Origin: Codonopsis lanceolata
Taxonomy: Eukaryota; Streptophyta; Magnoliopsida; Asterales; Campanulaceae
Reading direction: 5' to 3'
Assembly: GCA_013146195.2 (NCBI GenBank)
Contig: CM028377.1
Location: forward strand, 172,344,355-172,408,354
DNA length: 64,000 nucleotides
Both the position numbers and the translations under genes were made by a program. The notes beneath the pieces were generated by a model that searched no databases, was not told where the DNA came from, and saw nothing but the letters and a program-made list of their open reading frames with translations. Shown piece after piece: positions 10,301 to 20,794 of the stretch (positions are counted from its first letter, which is position 1; every line of letters starts with the position of its first letter).

Positions 10301-13300
10301 TCTATCTTTGTCCAAAATTACATCACTTAACAACCTATCACTTTTTTCCAGTGTCAGATTTTGTCAGTACATGTCTTCCCCTCCAAACAAAAGGTGTATC
10401 ACTACTCCTTGGTGACCTACAAGATACATATTCGGTAAATTGGCTAGTTGATGTAGCTGGACTGTTTCATATCCATATGAGGTAGTGAATTGAGTTGGTG
10501 GACTACTTGGTTGTCTTGGTCCTTGAACCTGGAGGGGCTTGGCTTGGTCCTTGAAGCTGGAGGCTCTTGTCTTGGTCCCGTGGAACATAAGTGTCCAAAT
10601 TCACAGCCTTGGATGCCCCAGGGGCCTACAAATAAACACAAGAAACAAAAATAAGTTGCATGTACATTATTTAAGCATGGGGACCAATTTAGACAACCAA
10701 AGTAACCAACATACCTTATAAAATGTATCTCCAGCTGGTGTGACATAAATTCCACAAAATGCATGGGTTGGTTCAGCAACAGTATGCTCCTTCCTAGGCC
10801 TTCCTCTCTTTCTCTTCTCACCTTCAGGTACTTGAGTTTTCTTCCTACCATCATTTCTTTGCTTAGTATAAACTCTCTCAACAACTGGAGTCTTTCCTTT
10901 TTCCTTGGGTGTCCTTTTTTTCCTTGATGTAGCACCAACCTAAAAGAAAAGTAATTAGTATTTGTTTATCAGTTGTAAAATAATACACATAAATACTACC
11001 TTAGTTGTAACTGCATATGGTACTTCTTTATCAATTGCATCTGCTTGCACTGAAGTAGCACCAACCTTAAACCAATTGGATAGAAAGATGTTATGCAACA
11101 GTAAAGTACTACCTTTAAATGTTAAAAAATACTAACTTTAAAGTAAAGTATTACCTTGCATCCTTTCTTATTATGACCAAGTTGATTGCAAACACTACAT
11201 GAAATATCTTGTCCTTGCCTACTACGCTTTCTGTACCCCTGGCTTGCTTAGGTTGTTCCTCATCTGGTCCCTTCACTCTTTTTTTCTTAGGTCTCCCTGG
11301 CATTGGCTTGGACATAGGAGGCTTCAAAGGGTCATTTGTAGACTTTGCCCAATTGTTTTCACCTGAGATTGGCTGAATACTCCAAGCATATGTCTTCAAA
11401 AATTCCTCCTTCTTATAACAGTTAGGAACATACTCATCTACATTCTTCCCAATACTAAGCAGCCCAGCAATGGCATGGCAACATGGAATTCCACTCAAAT
11501 CCCATTCCCTACAAATGCATGTTCTTTTGGCTATGTCAACTATGTATCCCCATTTCATGTAGTCAACCTGAAACTTGTTATCTCCATTATAGGTTGCAGT
11601 CCACAATCTACATTCAGCAGTGTTTGCTTCTATTCTCTTTCTAATCCTAGGACATATGACATCCCAATGATTGGAAATCCATTCTCTTCTTTTGTGCAGC
11701 CTAGTCATTGTGGTCATTCTTAAATGTTCCAACAAGTAAATCAGTGGCTTACACCTAGCATCCAGTAAGCTCCCATTAAACCCCTCAGACATATTATTTT
11801 CACAACTATCACAAAAACTAAATGTTTCAAAGAAAGCCTTAGACCACTTATTTGGATTTCTTTTCATCAGATCATTATATGCTTCTTCATCTAACTCCTT
11901 TAATCTCTGACAATTATTGTTATACATGTCCATGTTAGTGGACCTGGCAATTGCCCAAAAAACCCTTGTATTCTGCCCCTCTGAATTGTTTTGCCCAATT
12001 AGCATGCACATGCCTAGCACATGCCCTATGTTCACACCAAGGCAAAGATCTCAGACATAGATATGACAAGTCCCTGTGTTCAAATCACAAATTTTAAAAA
12101 TTTTTAAACAAAATTTAACACATGTTATATAATATAAAAGACATGATATATACCTTTTGTTGATCTGAAATAATGGTCCAACCCCTTCCATCCTCCATTT
12201 GTAAGTCCTTGATAAGATGAGAAAGAAACCAGTCCATGATCTTTTGTTTTCCACTTGTACAATACCCCGTAACCTGAAACATTTGATTGTTAGCATCCCT
12301 TCCCATAGCAATGAGTAACTCTCCTTTCATACACCCTTTGAGAAAACACCCATCCAAACCTAGTACCTTCCTACAACCAGCCTAATAATCCTTTTTTCAA
12401 GGCATCAAAACATACATAAAACATCGAAAATATGGACCATATGTCGGGTTGTTCATAGCATAATACACTTCTCACGTTGCTCCCTTCATTAGTCCTCCTC
12501 AACTCATCTCAGATTCCCAAATCTTACCATAGTGCTATGTCATTGAACTAGTGCGAAGCACCTAATGCTTTTCTCCTAGCCTTAGAGCAAGTTGTCATAG
12601 ACACATCCAATTTATATTTTGCACTTATCTCAGCCTTCATATCTTTGATCTTCCAACAAGGATCATTTTTTATTCTTTGGTAGTATTGGGTGGCAATCCA
12701 TTTTGCTGTCAGTTGTCTGCTTCTCACAACTTTACTACACATATGTTTTGGGTGAAATGTACTAATCCTAAAAGTCTTCATTCCCTTGCCTTCACTTGCC
12801 CAAATCCTCCAAGGGCATACATTGGAATTCACACAAATTACACAAACCCTCTTTTTTTTCATTCTTCGAAACTTGAAATCAAAACCCTTTTCAATTGCAT
12901 ATGCAGTAACTGCCTCTTTAAACTCTTTTGCATTTCTGAATTCCAGCCCTACTGTGAATGTTATATCCTTTGGAGCAATCTTTGGATTAAATGATCCATA
13001 TTTTTTCTTCTTCTTTTTCTTACTCCTTTTACCATTTTCCTCCTCTCCTTCTCTCTCGCACTAAGTTCGAATCAAGATCATCCATAAATTGCTTCTCAAT
13101 TGCATCCATTTCCTGTTGGGTCAGATCTGGGTTATCATCAACTGTTTTCTGAGATTCTGCATTCTTTCTTGATTTACTTTGATCATGATCACTATCCTCC
13201 TCCTCATCATAATCACTATATTCACAATCTACTTCTTCTTCACTTTCAATAATATACGTCTCATCATCACTACTATCATCACTATAACCATATATCTTCT

Positions 13301-13701
13301 CTCCCTCATCATCATTAGCTTCACAACTTGCATCTCCCTCATCATTATTAGCTTCACAATCTTCCTCTCCCTCAAAGATCATTAGCTTCGCAATTTTCCT
13401 CTCCTAAGATCATTACCCTCACATCTCATCTCCTCATCATCGCCCTACTTTCTAGTGTACCAATTACGCAATCAACTACATCAGGCTTATCTATATCATG
13501 TTCAACATACATATCTATATCTATGAAACCAGTATCTAAATCACAGACACCAGACTTATCAGCTACATCACACATTATGTTCACTTCTGCATCACTATAT
13601 GTAAAACCCTGAAATGTTGCTTGCTTGTGATATGCATGGATTCATACACTTTTATAATCATCATAAATATGTTCATTTAGCTCCCGTATATCTTTAGAGT
13701 C

Positions 13702-16700
13702 ATTAGCATGATCGTTGACGTTGTTTGAGATGCACGTATGCATTTCTCTTTCACGAGATGCTTTGAATCTCGGGTTTATGTTTTATGTGGTTAACACATG
13801 GATAATTGTTAGAAGGCATTTATAACATCATTTACATGCCTTGGAGATTGGTTAGATGCTTGTTGCATTGTCGGTTGGTTGCTAGTTTGATTCTAGCGAT
13901 AACCCTTCTCAGTTTGACTTTTTCGGTCGTCGTTCGGGAGAGTTCTGCCTGAGTTCTTGGCCTTGTTTTGTTGAGGTTTGGGACTTGATTACTTTGGTTA
14001 TGATTTGGAGGACATTAAGGTTGGATTATAGACCATTTTTGGCTTGGAAGGACTCGGGATTGCATGCAGGGGAGTCCGGGACTGAGCAAGGAAACAAGAA
14101 AACTGGGAATGCTGAAATACCAAGTGATGCGGTCGCATCACCTACCCACCAAGCGACCATGAGTCTGAAATCAGTGCAGGATTTGTTCATGTTTTGTGCG
14201 CTGTCCGAAATTTAACCCATTAAACCCATTTTAAACCTATCCTAAAGCCACTTACTTAGCCTAATCTTAGTCCTAAACATCTATTAGGAGATTTATGGGT
14301 TAATTAGTGAGTTGATTAGTGAATTAATCCCCCATATATAAATCAAATCAGCCGCTCATTCTCTCATTGTTCGGCCAAGGCAGTACGCGACTTTTCTCTT
14401 GCGTCTTCTGCGAGCAGTCCAGGAAACCTGTGAGAGAGCTGAAAGGGGGCGATTCTAGGGAGATTGAAGGGCTTGAGCTTGGAAGCCATAGCTGGGAGTC
14501 TTCTTCCCCATTCAACCCGCGTGTTTGAAGAGAGAGAAGTGAGGAGAACGGCTTCATCTCTTGGAGTTCGAACTGGGCAGTTTGTGAGGGCCGAAATTGG
14601 TAAGTTCTACCTCTCTTCCTTTGATTTTTGGGCTCCATTGACCCTAGGGAAACAACCATTTGTGCTATTTGAGGTCAATGGAAGCCATTGTTAGGGTTTA
14701 TAGAAGATGCATGAACCCTAGGTTTACAAATTTATGATAGAACTTGATTGACCTATGTGAGACCATGATTATGTGAAATTCATGTTCTAACTAGTCTATT
14801 GAACTTAGTTGTGTTGATTATCCATGAGTATTGAAGTTGGTTTGGTTGAGATACTTGGAGGGTGTTTTGCCCTAATCTTGTTCTAGCTTGCCAATTATTG
14901 ATGTGAGCTTGATTAATATGTTTTATATGCTTAATAGAGTATACTAAACCATGTTGTGTAGTTTAATCATGATTTGAAGATTATGATTGGTATAGTGACT
15001 TGAATGAAATTATGCACAAGATGGCTAATTTGTTCTAAGTTGCATTGTTAATTATTTAGTTGGGTTTATATGAGTTTATTGAACATTGGGATTATGGTTT
15101 TGGCGATAGTTATGAACATATGGGGATGTTGAAGCCTATGCTTCTATTCCTTGAATTTTCGGAAAATATAGATTGGACTCAACGGAGTCAACCTTTGGGT
15201 TAGTATGAATCCTAGGAACTATAATCTTAAGTCCTACGGAATTTTGGGTAGAATTCATGGAGGTCGAGCCTCCAAGGAGTTTTGAAGTGTGTGAAGCACA
15301 CTTGATTAAGAGAGCTTATATGATTCTCGGTTGTGATATTTATGCTAGTTGTGGGTGAATTGCATGACTAGTTTGATAGTAGAGTGTTTACCTACTTGTT
15401 TTGAGCATATGAGTATATATTACTTGTGCTTGGGTTTTGAGTCCGGTGGCGTCGATGCAGTTGAGTCTTTGGTGGGACGATACATCGTCTTCACGAATTG
15501 TGGGATTCGTGATCGCGATGGATCGCCGTCTTGCACACACCTCCATCGATGGCCACGGTGGGGAAGTAGTTTATCTTAGTTGTAGTAATACACATGACTT
15601 TGATAACTATGGAACTCGGCGGAGGCGTCTCGGGGCGTCGATATCTACGAGAGGGATATCGAGGGCACATAAGGGTTTTGCACGTGTTTTTGCAGGAGCG
15701 ACACGCGCGGAGGAATTTGGTAATGGTATCATATCCCTAACTATATGAATTGTTTCACAAGTACTTATGTGAATAATGTGCTTGGTGATTTGGATATGAT
15801 ATGTTGTTTGTTTTGGTTTCTGAAATGTTATACTTGATAGATAACATATTGATTAAGGTTGTTAAGCATATATGCTATCACATGAACATTATTTGAAAGT
15901 TGTATTATGCTAAAGGCATAAATTATTATTGTTAAGCCTATATGCCTTGACATGAATATTATGGGAATGCTATGTTATAACAATAACATGAATTACTGTT
16001 GTTAAGCTAATATGCTTTAACATGAATATTATTGGAATGTGGTATTGTGCCAGAAGCATGAATTATTGTTGCTAGGCTTATATGCCTTGACATGTAAATT
16101 ATTGGAATGCTATGTTATACCAATAACATGAATTATGATCGTTAAGCATAAAATGCCTTGACATGGATTTTAGTGAGATGTTATACTACAATGATAACAT
16201 GTTTTATTAATGTTGAGCATAGATGCCATAACATGATTTTATATAAGGTTATTTCATGACGATAGCATGATGTAATTTATGATTGAGCATTATGCCATGA
16301 TAGGAAGTTACTGTTAGTAACTTACTAAGTCTTTGTGACTTACTTTTATTTGTTGGTTGTTTTCCCTAGATCCGAGCCGAGCGTGCGGATCCAAGTAAAT
16401 CAGAAGATTGCGTTGACAAAGATTCTTTGGCAAGGTTGCTACTTAGATAGTTTATTTGTTTTTGGTGAGGTCGTTGGGAAAGATGAAGTTATGTAAACTT
16501 CATGTTGGGGTAGCAAACCTAAATGTGAATTGTGATATTGTAATTATGTTGTTAGCCTATTCTTTTGGTAGCCGACAAGTAGTAGTCGTGCTTGGTGCTT
16601 ATTTATGGTTATGATTCCATATGCTATCCTGTTGTTGGTACTTATGTTGTTGGTGGCCGACTTGTGTTAGTCGCGCTTGGTAAATTCGGTGATCATGTTT

Positions 16701-17131
16701 TATATGCCTCCATGATAGTAAAGTATTATGTTTGTTCTCCGGCATGATTTTAGCCGTTGAGTTGTTAGACTAGAGTCTTAGACTTAGTGTAATGTTGGGT
16801 TCCGGCCGTAGCTTCGCCGATGACTTGGTTTATATTATGCTATATATTTGAATTGCTTAGCAGGGAGTTTGTCCTACGTGCCCAATGTTGCGGCACGCGA
16901 GTCGAATTTTTGGACCGAGAGATTAATCATCTCTTTGGTCGTCTTTAGTTTGAGCTTGTTAGCTCGGGCGCCACTGTTTTATTTCATTTAGCTTCCGCAT
17001 GTGTTTTGAGTTGTCGGTGTATCGCCGTTATGGCCCTACCCATGATTTGCTACTTGTTGTTGTTATTTGTCTCCTTGGCGGCACGACCTTGGGATTTCGT
17101 CTTGGGATCCGGGTCGGGTCGTCACAATTAT
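13702..17131 (+). mobile_element. Solo-LTR-like Gypsy-type insertion inside the MULE transposase
   Basis: Transposase coding sequence ends at the PB1 domain (near 17127) and resumes near 13700 (NDSKDIRELNEHIYDDY). The intervening ~3.42 kb (about 13707-17126) is unrelated, GC-richer, and bordered by near-identical attag (13702-13706) and attat (17127-17131). Its right edge GGGTCGGGTCGTCACA is typical of plant Gypsy LTR ends. A TATATAAATC box at 14335-14344 followed by a leader-like stretch suggests plus-strand promoter function. No gag, pol or second LTR is seen, so a long solo LTR is the best reading; the exact left edge is uncertain. Confidence 0.65.
15861..16330. repeat. 70-bp tandem repeat, about 6.5 copies
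   Basis: The start gttaagc(a/c)tatatgc recurs at 15861, 15931, 16001, 16071, 16141, about 16212 and about 16281, an almost constant 70-bp step. Each unit also contains ttgacatgaat and (t)ataacatgaatta-like blocks. It lies inside the LTR-type insertion. Confidence 0.9.
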
Positions 17132-18183
17132 ACATCCTCCTAAGTCCAGTATCTAAATCCTTTCCTGGAATCACATACCAAATACACTTAACATTCTTAT
17201 AATTACATAATTCTTCAACCGCACTCTTTAAGCAAACAAAAGAGATATAATATGTGTCAACTTCATTAATAACCTCAACACTATCCCCTGTGTATTTCAG
17301 CACATCATCTTTCACAAATCCACCCCCATGGTGCACATGTAAATTTAAGATACCCATTCTGCAAACAAATGGTATATACATTAGAAAAATAGCCTAGGTG
17401 GTAGACATCATCAATTGTAAATAATGTTGGGGAACAATTTTTGTCCCCCACTATACCTCTCACACATTACCCTTTATAAACTTACCCCATCTCCATGCTA
17501 CACTACTACACATGCACATAAAGTGGTCCTAATAGAATATAAATGGGTAAGCATAAACAATAAGAAGGGGTCTACTTTTTGTCCCCCAAGTATGACTTTA
17601 CAGACATATCACATTGGCAGAGTGACCACTTTCAATAACAAGATGACCATATCACATTAACATTAACAGGGAGACCATATATTTAGACAACAACAAAATA
17701 TAGTGACATCAGGACATCCAACAAAACCAATAAAATATGACATAAAGTTCTATAAGATAACATATAGTATCAAAGCCCCAAAAAAAATTTGCATTATAGG
17801 TCGTCCAAATCGTACCAATTGACTTCTAAAACATAATTAGACATTGAAACAATAAAATGTAAGTTAAAAATCTAGTACAAATACCATAAAGCACAATCAA
17901 ACTGAGAAAGAACTAAGCTTGACACAAAAATCAGAAACAACTCATGTTGAAATCGAAGGAAAACAGAAACTTTAATTCGTACCATAAAACCATTAACAAG
18001 TTAAAATATTGTTGTAGATAAGCATAAACACTAATTAATTGCGTACCTTTTGTCTTCAATGCCTACGATTCTTCAGAAGACGACTGGATCATGATCTCTG
18101 AAATTAGGGTTCGCGTAGTGTAGTGAGACGATGATTTGGGTGAAATGGTGTTAGCCCTTAATTAAACGACATTGTCCCTCTTA

Positions 18184-18376
18184 GTATACGTCCCACTAAA
18201 CGTAAGGGTATATTTGGGTTTTCAAAAAAATTCTAACGGCAAAAGTGACGGTAACCCCATCAGGGGGTAATCTCTTAACAAAACCCTATATTAAGGACCA
18301 AATACATTACAAAAAAAGTACAGGGACCAAACACATATAATTGGTATAGTTCAGGGACCAAAAAGTTATTTAATTC
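18184..18376 (-). repeat. MULE terminal inverted repeat, right
   Basis: Inverted partner of 8625-8822; ends at 18376 before the duplicated ttgttttaa (18377-18385). It and adjacent sequence to about 18060 would form the promoter and 5' leader of the transposase; a GTACGC splice donor near 18046 on minus supports a leader intron. Confidence 0.92.
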
Positions 18377-18385
18377 TTGTTTTAA
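18377..18385. repeat. MULE target-site duplication, right
   Basis: ttgttttaa, identical to 8616-8624. Confidence 0.9.
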
Positions 18386-19079
18386 TTCAAAACTTTCATT
18401 TTTAGGAAAATACTTTTAGCACTTTACGTTTACTTTTTTTTTTATACCTATTTCAACTATGACCACATGAAGTGTACAAGATTTTAAATCAAATTAAATC
18501 TCTCTTTAATTTCTAAAAAATCACTCATTTTCTCTCCCATCAATTCTTATCTTTGCACTTGATCTTCACACTCTTTCTTTTACCTTTGTCAAAAATATCG
18601 TGGACAACTTTTTTTAACTCTTATTTTATTTGTATTACCGTTTTTATTGCATTTTAAATTACTAATAGCATTTACACATGTATGGAGAATACAATGATCT
18701 TACCTAACCAAAATAGTAAGTACAAAAAATTGCAAATAAGAAAAGAAGATTATACAATTTAGGATTACAAATTTTAAAAAAATGATATTATTTGAATTAA
18801 AAGTCAAAACAATAAATTACAATTTACTTATGACCTTTTGAACTCCATCTAATAGAACATTTCAGTTCATATCTATTTACTTCTTTTTTCTACAACAAAT
18901 TTCAATACATATCTTTCAATTATTTATTCATATATCAATTTTAATATTTACTCTATTTTAATTTTGTTCAAACTATTCTAATTAAAATATTTTTATGACA
19001 AGTTTAGAAAATCATCTTATTATAAACAACCTTTGCAAAAAAAATATTAAAATTGTGCATCGCACGGGTAATAACTTAG

Positions 19080-19219
19080 TATAATATAAAATATGTACCA
19101 ATATTTCCATTTATTTTAAAAGTGAGTCAACAATTATTAATTAGTCAAATTATTTAAAAGTTTTATCAAAGTCGTTCATTTATTAAAATTAAAATATATA
19201 AAAATATTGGGATTTTACA
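19080..19219 (-). repeat. TRIM 3' LTR, last piece
   Basis: Matches 20640-20794 (tgtaccaatatttcc, aaaagtgagtcaacaattat, aagttttatcaaa). On the minus strand the LTR starts TGTAAAATCCC at 19219. Confidence 0.75.
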
Positions 19220-19540
19220 CCCTCTCCTCCTTAAAAAGAATTCGTCCTCACTTAACTCTACTCTCCAAATTAATTAGCGAAGTGAAACCTCACTCACTGT
19301 CGAAGATTTCTTGCTTTGATACAACTGTAACATAACGAAGTGGCGGCTCAGCCTCGACAGGTAACCCTTTTCACCTTCGTGTGGCAACTATGAGTACATA
19401 TCATAACACTCCATGGGTGGCTCCACCATGACGGGTATCCCTTTCCACATGAAACCTTTGGGCGAGAAAGTCAGGTTTCGCCACAGTTCACGCACGAGAG
19501 TTTTCAAAGATCGGATAACTTCCTTTGTTATGATACCAAC
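19220..19540 (-). other. TRIM internal region with polypurine tract and primer binding site
   Basis: On minus, AAGGAGGAGAGGG (19232-19220) abuts the 3' LTR start and is the likely polypurine tract. TTGGTATCATAAC next to the 5' LTR edge (about 19539-19527) resembles the initiator-Met tRNA complement TGGTATCAGAGC with changes. The 321 bp between them encode nothing recognisable. Confidence 0.65.
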
Positions 19541-19673
19541 TGTAACGACCCCGATCTCGAGATATGTGGGTTATGGGCCCACCCCTTACTATCACTTATA
19601 GGCCCATCAATATACCGATGAATAGATTTTTACAATGAAACTATCCAAATCCATATATATATATATATATATA

Positions 19674-20007
19674 CTAGTTTTTGTATCCGTGCCTATGGCA
19701 CGACACTAATATGACTTGATTGAATTATAGAGAAGGCAATATGCGAATATTTCAATATATGCTTATGATTTTATTGGTGTCGGATCAATGTAAATTACAC
19801 AACTAAAGAGAACAAAACCCAAAAATTAAAGAAAAAACACATTTTATCTTTGTAATTTAACTATTTCAGTTTTAAAAATTTATCTATTTCATTTTTTTTA
19901 AAAAAGGGCAAAGAAGCATAAAAAATAAGATTAAAAGGCATGTCGTCGTAATATACGTACAGATAAATAAAGAGAAGTAGAAAGTAGAAACAGACACTTT
20001 TATATGG

Positions 20008-20075
<68 letters not shown>

Positions 20076-20513
20076 TTTTTAAGCGCAAACAAGCGATTTA
20101 AGAGGGATGGAGAGAGAGAGAAAAAAAGAGAAGAGTGAAAAAGATGGTGAGAGAGAGAAAAAAAAAAAAGAGTGAAAGAGAGTTCATGTGAATGGCAATT
20201 AGCAGTTTTAGATCAAGTCAACCCCGTCCTTCAAAGTAAATAAATTCATACTTTGGGTTTCACTAAGAGAAGAAGAGATGGGCAGGAGTAGGAGAAGTAA
20301 TAGGAGGAAGAGAGAGAAAATGGTTGTGGATAAAAATAAACGTGTAAAAAAACAGTTGCGGATAAAATTAAATCCTGGTCGGTGATTGTTTTTGGTAAAA
20401 TAAAATCCTGGTCGATAAATAACTTTTGATATGAGTTAATCCTGGCCGATAAATAGCTTTATTAAAACTAAATCCTGGCCGGTAAATAGCTTTTGTAACC
20501 GACCTGATCTATT

Positions 20514-20525
<12 letters not shown>
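19674..20525 (-). mobile_element. Helitron C, short non-autonomous copy
   Basis: On minus the 3' end shows a palindrome GTGCCATAGGCAC (19703-19691 region) followed by CTAG (19677-19674) and T. The 5' end, near TATTATAAAATAGATCAGG (about 20525-20503), merges into an AT microsatellite, so the exact edge is lost. No coding sequence. It contains four or five short repeats of a tcctggccgataaatagc type at 20365-20505. Confidence 0.55.
20014..20070. repeat. (TA)n microsatellite
   Basis: Uninterrupted alternating TA run inside Helitron C. Confidence 0.95.

Positions 20526-20585
<60 letters not shown>
20518..20585. repeat. (AT)n microsatellite
   Basis: Uninterrupted alternating AT run at the edge of Helitron C; it obscures the Helitron boundary. 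Confidence 0.95.
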
Positions 20586-20586
<1 letters not shown>

Positions 20587-20794
20587 CCTACCAATTTTTC
20601 TAATCTAACAATTTGGCTAGTAGTAGAATAATATAATATAAAACATGTACCAATATTTCCATTTAATAAACAATGTAAACATACATACATTTTAAAAGTG
20701 AGTCAACAATTATTAATTAGTCAAATATTTTAAAAGTTTTATCAAAATCGTTTATTTATTAAAATAAAAATAGATAAAATATGAGGGTTTTATA

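Larger units (their letters stand above)
10503..17357 (-). pseudogene. mudrA-type MULE transposase, multi-exon, broken
   Basis: Domains in order on the minus strand. Start MGILNLHVHHGGGFV at 17357, just after a TTTGCAG acceptor, with a PB1-like N-terminal domain (IWYVIPGKDLDTGL). LTR insertion. Acidic linker (13382-13029). MuDR DNA-binding domain at about 13000-12600 (TVGLEFRNAKEFKEAV, CPWRIWAS, TFHPKHMC). Catalytic part at 12360-12115 (LDGCFLKG, KGELLIAMGRDANNQMF, WTIISDQQK). NNMSEGFNG and LLDARCKP blocks. SWIM zinc finger (CICREWDLSGIPCCHA, ~11510). Zinc knuckle CSVCNQLGHNKKGC (~11170). Further small exons with an AT-hook (KRKRGRPRKE, ~10800). Lesions: stops and shifts at about 12360-12545, shifts near 13030, 12240, 12040 and 11220. 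Clearly inactive as written. Confidence 0.88.
8625..18376. mobile_element. Mutator-like element (MULE) with GRF gene and mudrA-type transposase
   Basis: A 9752-bp element bounded by ~195-bp terminal inverted repeats (8625 to about 8822, and about 18184 to 18376) and a perfect 9-bp duplication. Both ends read inward G(G/A)(A/T)TAAA.. then TTTTTGGTCCCTGAACTATACC. It carries two genes converging from the two ends: a GRF zinc-finger gene on plus near the left end and a mudrA-like transposase on minus from the right end, each apparently driven from its TIR. A ~3.4-kb LTR-type insertion splits the transposase; without it the element is about 6.3 kb. The transposase is broken, so it cannot move on its own, but its ends are well preserved. 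Confidence 0.93.
5638..19079 (+). mobile_element. Helitron B carrying an NRPB4-like gene, interrupted by a MULE
   Basis: The left terminus is TCTATTAACTATTACG after A at 5637. The right terminus has a palindrome-like GTGCATCGCACGGG (19056-19069) and ends CTTAG before T at 19080 (consensus CTAG with one extra base). Sequence left of 5638 and right of 19079 matches contiguous sequence at 20583-20770, so the second LTR copy acts as an empty site. Removing the MULE (9752 bp plus one 9-bp duplication) and a 397-bp MITE leaves about 3.3 kb. The 3' subterminal sequence (18950-19050) is the reverse complement of modules in the Helitron at 25877-28540, so both belong to one family. Confidence 0.65.
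3216..20794 (-). mobile_element. TRIM-like short LTR retrotransposon, massively interrupted
   Basis: Two related LTRs in direct orientation flank a 321-bp internal region without coding capacity. Read on the minus strand the order is 5' LTR (20794-19541, interrupted), a primer binding site resembling the tRNA-iMet type (TTGGTATCATAAC) next to the LTR edge, the internal region, a polypurine tract (AAGGAGGAGAGGG, 19232-19220) directly before TGTAAAATCCC, and the 3' LTR (19219-3216, interrupted). Without insertions the LTRs are about 330-400 bp, a size typical of terminal-repeat retrotransposons in miniature. LTR edges are TGTAAAA and GTTACA/GTCACA. No target duplication is obvious (aaatg on the left, taaat on the right). 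Confidence 0.7.
19541..20794 (-). repeat. TRIM 5' LTR, interrupted by Helitron C
   Basis: Pieces 19541-19673 and about 20525-20794 together match the 3' LTR. The inner edge is tgtaacgaccccgatc on plus; the outer edge (ttttata) has lost the canonical CA. Confidence 0.65.

Noticed and set aside
15349..15748. Open frames inside the LTR-type insertion
   Set aside because: Short, overlapping in two frames, no match to gag or pol; explained by locally GC-rich LTR sequence.
15861..16330. CRISPR-like array
   Set aside because: Units are 70 bp and repeat over their whole length with no unique spacers, and the genome is eukaryotic.
13702..17131. Reading the LTR-type insertion as minus-oriented
   Set aside because: The TGTGACGACCC edge on minus looked attractive, but the TATA-like box and leader near 14335-14460 point to plus; orientation is left as probable only.
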